Source: Achromobacter kerstersii
Lineage (GTDB): Bacteria > Pseudomonadota > Gammaproteobacteria > Burkholderiales > Burkholderiaceae_B
NCBI RefSeq assembly: GCF_902859595.1
Contig: NZ_CADIJQ010000006.1
Span: forward strand, 186,001-250,000
Length of the DNA: 64,000 bases
Direction of reading: 5' to 3'
This document shows positions 45,181-53,616 of this stretch, in pieces. The translations under genes were made by a program, and so were the position numbers. The first letter of the stretch is position 1. Each line of letters starts with the position of its first letter. The notes under the pieces were generated by a model that did not search any database, was not told where the DNA came from, and was given only the letters and a program-made list of their open reading frames with translations.

Positions 45181-46644
45181 TCATTCCGCCCCGGCTGGGC
45201 GGGCGGGCGCGTCGCGATGCCGCTGCGGGGCGGGCGCTTCCCGGTGTCGCTGCGGGGCGGGCGCGTCGCGGTATGCCCGCGCCGCCTCCGCGCGGCCCAG
45301 CAGGCTGATCGCAATGAAACTGATGGCGCTGGCTGCCAGCGCGGCATACACCGGCGTGTTGGCCGCCAGCCCGTCTTTCAACATGAAGCCAATCGCGGTG
45401 AAGCAGCCCAGCAGCATGCTGGCGATGGCGCCCGCGGTGGTGGCGCGGCGCCAGTAGATGGCGCCCAGCAACGGCACCAGCATGCCGCCCACCAGCAGGT
45501 TGTAGGCGCAGGTCAGGGCGCTGAGCACGTCGTCCACCACCAGCGCGATACCCAGCGCCGACACGCCCGCCAGCAGCGTGATCAGCCGGTTCAGGCGCAC
45601 ATCCGTGAACGCGCGGCCGCCGCGCAGCGCGGGCAGCAGGTCTTCGGTCAAGACGGTGGACGTGGCCAGCATCGCCGCGCTGGCGGTGGACATCATGGCC
45701 GCCAGCGCCGCCGCGATGACCAGCCCCCGGATACCGTCCGGCAAGCTGGCCTGCACGATGGCGGCAAACGCGTTGTTCACATTGTCCAGATCGGGCAGCA
45801 GCACTTTGGCGGTCATGCCGATCAGCGCGCCCACCAGGCCGTAGACAATGCAGTACAGCCCCGCCACGGTGCCCGCCACCTGCGCCACGCGGGTCGTGCG
45901 GGCAGTGAAGACGCGCTGCCAGATTTCCTGCCCGATCAGGATGCCCAGGAAGTAGATGACGAAGTACGTGATGATCGTGCTCCAGCCGATGGCCGCCATG
46001 TCGAAGCTGGCGGCAGGCAAACGCGCGACGAGCTCATCCCAGCCACCGACTCGCATCAAACAGATGGGCAGCAAAATGAACATCAGCCCCACCGTCTTGA
46101 TCACGAACTGCACGATGTCGGTCAGCGTCAGCGACCACATGCCGCCCACGGCGGAATACAGCGCCACGACGCCGCCGCCCACCACCACCGACACCCAGAA
46201 CGGCAGGCCGAACAGCACCTGCATGACGGTGCCGATGGCAATGACGGAAGTGGCCGCCAGCATCAACGCATACGCCATCATCACCAGCGCGCTGACGTGC
46301 TTGGTGTTGGCGGTAAAGCGCCGCTCAAGCACCTGCGTCACCGTGTAGATGCGCAGCTTCAGCAAGGGCTTGGCCAACACCAGGTTCAGCACCATGATGC
46401 CCAGCCCCAGCGCGGCGCATAGCCAGAAGCCCGAGATGCCGTACACATAACCCAGCCGCACTGTGCCGACGGTGCTGGCGCCGCCCAGCACGGTAGCGGC
46501 CATGGTGCCCATGTACAGGCTCGGCCCCAGATTGCGCCCGGCCACCAGAAAGTCTTCCTGCGTCTTCGCGCGCCGCATGCCGTACCAGCCCAGCAGCAAC
46601 ATGCCCGCCAGATAAATCAAGACGACGCCAATGTCCAGAATCAT
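45181..46644 (-). CDS. Sodium:solute symporter (SSS family)
   Basis: A 487-aa inner-membrane symporter with about 13 hydrophobic segments. The Na+-binding family features GGASTVGTVRLGYVYG (near residue 60) and AALAAMMSTASAAML (near 325) are present. The C-terminal tail contains a repeated unit (APAPQRHR, EAPAPQRHR, DAPARP) that looks like recent duplication and lies outside the transport core. ATG 46644 has GGAGG 8 nt upstream; GTG 46653 lies inside that site. It is probably the importer for the adjacent ureohydrolase. Confidence 0.92.
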   Translation of the reverse strand: MILDIGVVLIYLAGMLLLGWYGMRRAKTQEDFLVAGRNLGPSLYMGTMAATVLGGASTVGTVRLGYVYGISGFWLCAALGLGIMVLNLVLAKPLLKLRIYTVTQVLERRFTANTKHVSALVMMAYALMLAATSVIAIGTVMQVLFGLPFWVSVVVGGGVVALYSAVGGMWSLTLTDIVQFVIKTVGLMFILLPICLMRVGGWDELVARLPAASFDMAAIGWSTIITYFVIYFLGILIGQEIWQRVFTARTTRVAQVAGTVAGLYCIVYGLVGALIGMTAKVLLPDLDNVNNAFAAIVQASLPDGIRGLVIAAALAAMMSTASAAMLATSTVLTEDLLPALRGGRAFTDVRLNRLITLLAGVSALGIALVVDDVLSALTCAYNLLVGGMLVPLLGAIYWRRATTAGAIASMLLGCFTAIGFMLKDGLAANTPVYAALAASAISFIAISLLGRAEAARAYRDAPAPQRHREAPAPQRHRDAPARPAGAE

Positions 46645-46873
46645 GTCCCACACCTCCCCACACGCCTATCGCCGGCATCACACCGAGCCGGATAGAAGTT
46701 ATTAATCGCCGTTTCACCGTATTGCAGGGCTCGGCCGTTTTGATGTGCGGTCGATGGCTTCCTTCAGCCGCCCCGACAGCCCTGTGGATAATAGGAATGA
46801 CGCCAACGCTGATCCATATCTCGTTCGACTTACAAGCATCGATGCACGTCGATGTTTTATAGGTGCTAACCCT

Positions 46874-47827
46874 ATGCTCTCCCAAGTTTCCGACCTTGAT
46901 CTCCGCTTGATCCGGGTGTTTATCGCCATCGTGGATGCGGGCGGCGTGTCGGCCGCGCAGGACATGCTGGGCGTGGGGCAGTCCACCATCAGCAGCCAGC
47001 TGGCCACGCTGGAAACGCGGCTGGATTTCAAGCTGTGCGAACGCGGACGCGGCGGCTTCCGGCTGACGGCGAAAGGCCAGCGTTTTGAAAAACTGGCGCG
47101 CGGCGCGCTGGCGTCGTTGAACACCTTCAGCGCCGAAGCGCGCAACATGCATCGGCAGTTGGTGGGCGACCTGACGCTGGGCCTGATCGGCAACGCCACG
47201 ATGGCGCACAACGTGCGCATCGGACAGGCCATCGAACGCTTCCGCCAGCGCGACGAAGCCGTGCGCTTGTCAGTACTGATCCGCGGGCCGCGCGAACTGG
47301 AAGAGCTGCTGTTGAAAGACGACATGCAAGTTGCCGTGGGCTACTTTCTGCACCGCGTGCCGATGCTGGACTACACGCCGCTATTCCAGGAGCGCCAGGT
47401 GGCGTACTGCGGCGCAACGCATCCGCTGGCGCCGCGCGCCGGCCGCGTCACAGTGGACGAGGTGGCCAACGCCGACTGGACCTGGCGCACGTATCCGCTG
47501 CCAGAAGCCTCGTTCACGGGCCGGCCCCGCCGCATCACGTCACAGGCCGACAACATGGAGGCCGCCGCCATGCTGATTCTGTCGGGCGCGCATCTGGGCT
47601 ATCTGCCTGAACACTTTGCCGCGCCCTATGTGGCGGCGGGCCTCTTGCACGCGCTGGACGCCAACACGTTCCGCTATGACGTCGACATCAGCATGGTGGC
47701 CAAGAAGCGCCCGTATCTGAACGACATCACGGTGGCGTTCCTGGAGGACATCCGGGCGGCGCTGGGGGTTGCGGCCAATGACGGCGCGGGCGGCCACCCT
47801 GGCCGCACGGAAGTCAGCGGCATCTGA
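46874..47827 (+). CDS. LysR-family transcriptional regulator
   Basis: A 317-aa LysR regulator: helix-turn-helix at residues about 8-65 (AIVDAGGVSAAQDMLGVGQSTISSQLATLE), then a periplasmic-binding-protein-like effector domain. AGGTG lies about 8 nt before ATG 46874; upstream in-frame sequence is AT-rich promoter. It is divergent from the symporter-ureohydrolase operon across 229 nt and is therefore its likely regulator, responding to the guanidino compound. Confidence 0.92.
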   Translation: MLSQVSDLDLRLIRVFIAIVDAGGVSAAQDMLGVGQSTISSQLATLETRLDFKLCERGRGGFRLTAKGQRFEKLARGALASLNTFSAEARNMHRQLVGDLTLGLIGNATMAHNVRIGQAIERFRQRDEAVRLSVLIRGPRELEELLLKDDMQVAVGYFLHRVPMLDYTPLFQERQVAYCGATHPLAPRAGRVTVDEVANADWTWRTYPLPEASFTGRPRRITSQADNMEAAAMLILSGAHLGYLPEHFAAPYVAAGLLHALDANTFRYDVDISMVAKKRPYLNDITVAFLEDIRAALGVAANDGAGGHPGRTEVSGI

Positions 47828-47867
47828 TATCGTTCCCGAACGCCCTTACGCCTTTCACCCACGCCCG

Positions 47868-48974
47868 ATGCCGCTACGCCCCGACTCCCCCGCCTTGCAA
47901 GACGCCATCGCCGACGCCATCAGCACGGCCACGCGCGGCGCAGGCCGTGTGAACATTCTTATCGCCGGCAAAACGGGGGTAGGCAAAAGCACGTTGATCA
48001 ACGCCGTCTTTCGCGGCGAACTGGCCAAGACCGGCGCGGGCAAACCCGTCACGCAAAGCACGCAGGAATACACAAAGCCCGGCCACCCGCTCACCATCAT
48101 CGACACGCGCGGCCTGGAAGTGGGCGACTACGCGCGCTCGCGCCAACAGCTGACGGACCTGATCCAGGAACGTTCCGCCTCGGACGACCACGACAAGCAT
48201 GTGCACGTGGCATGGCTGTGCATTCAGGACAGCAGCCACCGCGTTGAAGACGCCGAAATCGAACTGTGCGACATGCTGGCCAACGCCGGCATTCCCGTCG
48301 TGGCCGTGCTGACGAAAGCGCGCAAGAACAGCCCCTTTCTGGACGAGGCGCGCAAGCTTTTGCCGCGCGCAAAGCAGGTTGTGGCGGTGCGCGCGCTGCC
48401 AGAATGGATCGACGAGCTGGACGCCGAGCTGCCGCCGATGGGCCTGGACAACCTGATCGAAGCAACGGCTGAATACATCCCCGAGGCGCAGCAACGCGCC
48501 TACGCCAACGCGCTGTCCACCCGCAACAAGAAGGCCCTGGAAGTAAAAAAAAAGCGGGCTGAGATAGAGGTGAACGTGGCCGCAGGGCTGGCCGCATCGG
48601 CCGCCGCCGCGCCCATTCCGTTCTCGGACGCCTTTGCGCTGGTGCCCATTCAGGTGGGCATGATCGCCAAGATCGGCATCACCTTCGGCATGGAGCTGGA
48701 CACCACCGCCATCACCACGCTCGTCACGTCCACGCTGGGCGCGTCGGCAGCCACGCTGATCGGGCGTTCGGTCGTGTCGGGCATGCTGAAGTTCATTCCC
48801 GGCGCGGGCAGCGCAATCGGCGGCACCATCGCCGCCACCACGGCGGGCGCCATCACCAAGCTGCTGGGCAACGCCTACGTGGCGGTGCTGTATGACTTCT
48901 GCCAGAAGAACCCCGGCAAGGACATCGACATCGCCATGATCGCGCAGGCGTTAAAGCAGCGGGTGAAGCTGTAG
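47868..48974 (+). CDS. Membrane-associated GTPase with C-terminal hydrophobic domain
   Basis: A 368-aa GTPase of the Era/YjiA-like TRAFAC class. G1 P-loop AGKTGVGKST near residues 33-42, switch sequence TQSTQEY, G3 DTRGLE near 75, G4 TKAR near 144. The C-terminal 130 residues are hydrophobic, with three or more membrane-prone stretches (AAGLAASAAAAPIPFSDAFALVP and others), as in DUF697-containing GTPases. The function is unknown. No good ribosome site precedes ATG 47868, 41 nt after the lysR stop; co-transcription with lysR is possible. Confidence 0.82.
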   Translation: MPLRPDSPALQDAIADAISTATRGAGRVNILIAGKTGVGKSTLINAVFRGELAKTGAGKPVTQSTQEYTKPGHPLTIIDTRGLEVGDYARSRQQLTDLIQERSASDDHDKHVHVAWLCIQDSSHRVEDAEIELCDMLANAGIPVVAVLTKARKNSPFLDEARKLLPRAKQVVAVRALPEWIDELDAELPPMGLDNLIEATAEYIPEAQQRAYANALSTRNKKALEVKKKRAEIEVNVAAGLAASAAAAPIPFSDAFALVPIQVGMIAKIGITFGMELDTTAITTLVTSTLGASAATLIGRSVVSGMLKFIPGAGSAIGGTIAATTAGAITKLLGNAYVAVLYDFCQKNPGKDIDIAMIAQALKQRVKL

Positions 48975-49170
48975 CCACCGCGCACCGCCGATGCAATCAA
49001 ATGTGTTTCGGCGACATGATTAGCAAGATTCGCGTTTTTCTTTCTAACGCGTTAAATATTGCGCTCCCCACGACGTAAAGCCGTATATCCCTCAGTTTTT
49101 TCGCGGGACAGCCCACGTGTGCGCCGGCAAGGCGCGCAAGACGCGGCCGCTCCAGCCCGCCCCCCATCCA

Positions 49171-51291
49171 ATGATCATCGACAACTCCGACGTCATGTAC
49201 CGGCACCTTGTGCAGGGCGTCGTCGACTACGCCATTTACATGCTCCATCCGGACGGCACCGTCGCCAACTGGAATGCCGGCGCCCAGCGTGCCAAGGGCT
49301 ACACCCAGGAAGAAATCGTCGGCAAGAATTTCGCCTGCTTCTACAGCGAAGACGACCAGGCGGCCGGACTGCCGCAATTCGGCCTGGCAACCGCGCGCGA
49401 ACAAGGACGCTTCGAGGCTGAGGGATGGCGGGTGCGCAAGGACGGCACGCTGTTCTGGGCCAACGTCGTCATCGACGCGATCTACGACGAGCAGGGCGCG
49501 CTGCTGGGCTTTGCGAAGATCACGCGCGACGTCACCGAACGGCGCGAACGCGAGCAACAGCTCTTGAAGGCCAAGGAACTGGCCGAACACTTCAATAGCG
49601 AACTGACGTCACTGTCGAGCTTCCTGGAAGCCGTGGTGTCGCACATTCCGTCGTGCGTGCTGGTGCTGGACGCGGTGTCGCGCAACATCCTGCTGGCCAA
49701 CCGCCAGGCGGAGACCACCTTCGGCGCGTCGCGCAGCGACATGATGGGCAAGCCCGCGCAGCGCAGCCTGCCTCCGCCCGTCTGCGCGCTGTTCGACCGG
49801 CTGACCAATGAAGCGCTGCGCTCGGATGGCGGCTTGCGCGAAGCCGAAGAAGAACTGATCACCGCGCGCGGCCCGCGCACCTTGCGCACGAAGACACTGG
49901 TTTTCCACAGCAACGACCCGCGCTCGCGCTACGTGCTGCTGATTACGGACGACGTCACCGACGAAAACGCGGCGCATGCGCAAGTGCGCTACATGGCGCA
50001 CCACGACACGCTGACCGGCATGCCGAACCGGCGCCTGTTCCGCGAACAATTGCTCAAGGCCTTGAGCAGCCGGACGGGCGGCCGCAGCACGGCGGTGCTG
50101 TGCCTGGACCTGGACAACTTCAAAAGCGTGAACGACACGCTGGGCCACCCCTGCGGCGACGAACTCTTGCGGCTGCTGGCCAAGCGCCTGCCCAAGAGTT
50201 TGCGCGAGCACGACACGCTGGCCCGCCTGGGTGGCGACGAGTTCGCCGTGGTGCTGCCCAACATCGGCGAAAAGGACGACGTGCGCAAGATGGCGGAACG
50301 GCTCATCGACGTGGTGCGCCAGCCGTTTGAAGTGGACGGCCACACCGTACCCATTAGCGTCAGCATCGGCATCGCGCTGGCCGAAACGGCCGACTGCACC
50401 GCCGACCATCTGCTGCGCTACGCCGACATGGCGCTGTACGAAGCCAAGCGCAATGGCCGCAATTGCCTGGCCTTCTTCAAGCCCGAGATGGAGACGGCGG
50501 CGCTCAAGCGGCATGAAGTCGAAATGGATTTGCGCCAGGCCATCATGTGGCAGCAGCTGCAACTGCATTACCAGCCCATCATGGACGTGAGCCATGTGCG
50601 CATCGTGGGCCGCGAGGCGCTGATGCGCTGGCAGCATCCGGTGAAGGGCCTGATCATGCCCAGTGACTTCATCCCCATCGCCGAAGAAACCGGGCTGATC
50701 CACGAGCTGGGCGCCTTCACCTTGCACGAGGCCTGCGCCGAAGCCATGCGCTGGGACGACCATGAAACCGTGGCCGTGAACCTGTCGGCCAGCCAGTTCA
50801 CCAATAGCGCGCTGGTGTCGCTGGTGGAGTCGGCGCTGTCGAAGTCCGGGCTGCCGGCGCGCCGGCTGGAGCTGGAAATTACCGAATCCGTGCTGCTGGC
50901 CAACTCCGCCGCCAACCTGAACACACTGAATCGCCTGAAGGAGCTGGGCGTGAAGGTGGCGCTGGACGACTTCGGCACGGGCTATTCGTCGCTGGGCTAT
51001 CTGCGTTCGTTCGAGTTCGACAAGATCAAGATCGACAAGTCGTTCACGCAAGACGTGGAATCCAGCAAAGAGGCGCTGGCCATCATCCGCGCCATCAACG
51101 GGATCGGGCGCAGCCTGGACATCCCCACCACGGCGGAAGGCGTGGAAACTGCCGAGCAGCTGGACCGGCTGACGCAGGAAGGCTGCTCGCATTTCCAGGG
51201 CTATCTGCTGGGCCGGCCGGTGTCGCACGACGCCACAGCCGACGCCACAGCCGACGCCCCACACAACGCCGCACCCGGCGCCGCGGACTAG
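49171..51291 (+). CDS. PAS-GGDEF-EAL cyclic-di-GMP enzyme
   Basis: A 706-aa cytoplasmic protein without membrane segments. Two PAS domains (about residues 1-125 and 155-265) precede GGDEF and EAL. The diguanylate cyclase active site LGGDEFAV is intact, as are the phosphodiesterase motifs REALMRW and DDFGTGYSSLGYL, so either activity is possible. The C-terminus ends in a short Ala/Asp/Thr repeat (ATADATADA). ATG 49171 was chosen at the PAS start; GTG 49117 is an in-frame alternative. It probably senses redox or a ligand through PAS and adjusts biofilm or motility. Confidence 0.92.
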   Translation: MIIDNSDVMYRHLVQGVVDYAIYMLHPDGTVANWNAGAQRAKGYTQEEIVGKNFACFYSEDDQAAGLPQFGLATAREQGRFEAEGWRVRKDGTLFWANVVIDAIYDEQGALLGFAKITRDVTERREREQQLLKAKELAEHFNSELTSLSSFLEAVVSHIPSCVLVLDAVSRNILLANRQAETTFGASRSDMMGKPAQRSLPPPVCALFDRLTNEALRSDGGLREAEEELITARGPRTLRTKTLVFHSNDPRSRYVLLITDDVTDENAAHAQVRYMAHHDTLTGMPNRRLFREQLLKALSSRTGGRSTAVLCLDLDNFKSVNDTLGHPCGDELLRLLAKRLPKSLREHDTLARLGGDEFAVVLPNIGEKDDVRKMAERLIDVVRQPFEVDGHTVPISVSIGIALAETADCTADHLLRYADMALYEAKRNGRNCLAFFKPEMETAALKRHEVEMDLRQAIMWQQLQLHYQPIMDVSHVRIVGREALMRWQHPVKGLIMPSDFIPIAEETGLIHELGAFTLHEACAEAMRWDDHETVAVNLSASQFTNSALVSLVESALSKSGLPARRLELEITESVLLANSAANLNTLNRLKELGVKVALDDFGTGYSSLGYLRSFEFDKIKIDKSFTQDVESSKEALAIIRAINGIGRSLDIPTTAEGVETAEQLDRLTQEGCSHFQGYLLGRPVSHDATADATADAPHNAAPGAAD

Positions 51292-51299
51292 CGCGGCCG

Positions 51300-51324
51300 G
51301 ACGGCCCCGCAATCAGGGGCCGTC
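51300..51324. terminator. Hairpin downstream of the GGDEF-EAL gene
   Basis: GACGGCCCC (51300-51308) pairs with GGGGCCGTC (51316-51324) across a 7-nt loop. There is no T-tract. Confidence 0.45.
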
Positions 51325-51494
51325 CCCGCAATTCGCGGCCCCTGGCGCGCCCGGCCAGACCTATACTTTTCAAATCATCGGGTGCGCTGCGACGCGCCAT
51401 CCTGCCCGATGCCTGCCGTGCCGCGCGTCGGAAGTGCCATCACGCAAGCCGCCCCAGCGGGGTCTCCCCCGGAGCGCTGCGCAAGGAGAATTCC

Positions 51495-51707
51495 ATGACT
51501 CGCAAATACATCGACTGCCGCGAATTTCCGAGCGACATCAATTGCTCGGTGGCCTTTGCCGCGGATTCCGACGACGAGCTGTTGGAAACCGCCGTGCAGC
51601 ACGCCACCACCGTACACAAACACACCGACTCGCCCGAACTGCGCACGCAACTAAAAGGCATGTTCCGCGACGGTACGCCGCCCGCAGATTCACCGCAGCG
51701 CGTTTGA
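51495..51707 (+). CDS. DUF1059 small protein
   Basis: A 70-aa protein of the DUF1059 type: MTRKYIDCREFPSD at the start, CSVAFAADSDDELLETAVQHAT in the middle, with conserved Cys8 and Cys17 and His residues (H35, H41, H43), so it might bind a metal. The function is unknown. AAGGAG lies 7-8 nt before ATG 51495. It is convergent with the large exported protein gene. Confidence 0.85.
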   Translation: MTRKYIDCREFPSDINCSVAFAADSDDELLETAVQHATTVHKHTDSPELRTQLKGMFRDGTPPADSPQRV

Positions 51708-51716
51708 CCGCGCTGC

Positions 51717-53615
51717 TTACCAGGCCAGCGTCTGCACAAACTGCGCGACGCCGGTCTGGATACCCTCCGCCGGCAGGGGCGCCCTTAGAATGCTGCGACG
51801 CTTGTCCCGGTCCACCACCCAGAACACCATCTGCGCAGGCGGCGCACCAAACGGACCGCTCAGGCTGATCGTGCGGCCATCATGGGGCTTGGCTTCCACC
51901 TGGAACGTATATTGACGGCCTTGTACCGCACCCTTCATGCCTTCCTGCGCGTGCGGCGCGAAGGCCTCGGTTTTCAGGTTCAGAATGCGCAGGCCCAGGT
52001 TGTCTTCAATGAAGGACCGCATGGACGCTTCCAGCTTGTCGTCCGGCACCGCTGCGTTCTGGTTCAGCGCCAGGCCCAATTGTTCGCCTGTCTTCAGCTT
52101 GCGATAGTAAAAGCGGTTCGAGTCGATGGGCTCCAGCCGGAATTCGCCGATGCGCAACGGCAGCGTCATGCCCGTGTCGTCGTACACCACCACCGGGCTT
52201 TTTTCAGCGAGTGACCATCCATCGCCCAGGCTGCCCACCCACTGGATGAACTGACGATTCAACGCCACTGCTTCCTGCGTGCGGCCTTGGCGGTACGCGA
52301 CGTCAGCCGCGATATCCAGCGCGGTCTGATAGAGCGATTCGTCGTGATACGCCTTGCTCGCATGCGCCCAGGCCGGCAGCGCCAGCTCCAGGCTGCGCCG
52401 GGCTTCGGGCAGATCGTCGCGGTCATAGGCGGCGCGGCCGATCACGGTATTCAAGCGCGCAATCTCCAGCGGAAAGACCGCATCGGGCAGGGCGGCTTCA
52501 GACAGCTCGGCGGCCTGGTCCCAGTCATGCGCCATCGACCAATACGAATCGATTTCGCGGTCCTGCTCCTGCATGGTCTTGTCACGGAAGAGGCGCACAT
52601 CCCCCGTCCACGTCATGGCGTCAAACAGCTCACGCAGTTGGGCGATGGCCGCGTCCTGCTTGCCTTGCGGGAACGAGGCGCGCGCCTCGACATACCACTC
52701 GCCGCGCGCCGCGATCCATTGCGCTTCAATGCCCTTGCCGCCGGGGTAGTCGGCCTGCAACGCGCGCTTGGCGGCCACGGCGTCCTTGAACGGCAAGCCC
52801 GGCAACGCGGCTTCCGTGTCGGGCGCCGGTGTCTGGTCGCCTTCGGGTTCGCCCATCCGCCTGGCCAATGCCTGGCGCCGCGCTTGCGCGTCTTTGGCGC
52901 GCAGGTCTTCGCGATACGAGACCCAGATGCGGGCCGACAGCGCACTGCCGTCGTCCAGGGTTTGCATGTAATCCAGCTGCGCGCGTTCCGTGCGGCTGTC
53001 GGCCGGCTTGAAGCTGACCAAGGCCCAGCGGCCCGTGGCAAGCGGCAGGCTCATGCCGGCCAGCGTGTAGTTCAAGCGGCCAGCGGCAGCATCACGCGTC
53101 CAAAGTCCGGGGTAGGCGTTGCCCTGCGCGTAAATGCGCGCCTGCAAGCGCGCCACATCGGCGGCTTCGTTGGCGGCGGCGGCTTCGCGCACGGCCATCA
53201 CCAGCAGTTGTTCCGTGGCGTCTTCGCTGGCGTTGCGCTTGTCGAAAATGACGATTTGCGCGTCGGCCTCGCGGCGCGCGTCGCTGTAGCGCTGTTGCCT
53301 GTGCAGCAGGCGGACGAGCGTGGCGACGGCGTCGTATTCTTCGTAGTGGTTTTCGCCCTGGCGCGCCGCTTCGACTGCCTTGCGGGCCGCGCCGGTAGCG
53401 GCGGGCCAGTCCTTTTCAGCGATCAGGCGATGGGCCTCCTGCATGTGCTGCACGAAGGGGGAAGTCTGCGGCGGGCTGGCGTCGGCGGATGCCGGAACGC
53501 TTGTGGCGGCGTCCTGATTCTCCGCCCATGCCGCAGCGGGCCAGAGGGTGGCGCTGGCGGACAAGAGCGCGGCGGCAAGCAGCGTGCGAGTCAGAGGGGT
53601 GAGCATGGGCGTCAT
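51717..53615 (-). CDS. Exported protein of unknown function, helical-repeat rich
   Basis: A 632-aa protein that I do not recognise. A signal peptide is clear (basic start, hydrophobic core, cleavage near AAAWA-EN, residue about 31), so it is periplasmic. Residues about 55-160 look like TPR-type helical repeats (HRLIAEKDWPAATGAARKA and similar), and a further helical block is at about 365-460. The C-terminal 150 residues are beta-rich with repeated DDT/GRxISL elements. GGGAG lies 7 nt before ATG 53615, just after the stop of the upstream gene, so the pair is an operon. Confidence 0.8.
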   Translation of the reverse strand: MTPMLTPLTRTLLAAALLSASATLWPAAAWAENQDAATSVPASADASPPQTSPFVQHMQEAHRLIAEKDWPAATGAARKAVEAARQGENHYEEYDAVATLVRLLHRQQRYSDARREADAQIVIFDKRNASEDATEQLLVMAVREAAAANEAADVARLQARIYAQGNAYPGLWTRDAAAGRLNYTLAGMSLPLATGRWALVSFKPADSRTERAQLDYMQTLDDGSALSARIWVSYREDLRAKDAQARRQALARRMGEPEGDQTPAPDTEAALPGLPFKDAVAAKRALQADYPGGKGIEAQWIAARGEWYVEARASFPQGKQDAAIAQLRELFDAMTWTGDVRLFRDKTMQEQDREIDSYWSMAHDWDQAAELSEAALPDAVFPLEIARLNTVIGRAAYDRDDLPEARRSLELALPAWAHASKAYHDESLYQTALDIAADVAYRQGRTQEAVALNRQFIQWVGSLGDGWSLAEKSPVVVYDDTGMTLPLRIGEFRLEPIDSNRFYYRKLKTGEQLGLALNQNAAVPDDKLEASMRSFIEDNLGLRILNLKTEAFAPHAQEGMKGAVQGRQYTFQVEAKPHDGRTISLSGPFGAPPAQMVFWVVDRDKRRSILRAPLPAEGIQTGVAQFVQTLAW

Positions 53616-53616
53616 C

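Noticed and set aside
49609..51312. Long minus-strand frame of about 570 codons
   Set aside because: It is antisense to the GGDEF-EAL gene, with composition typical of GC-rich shadow frames.
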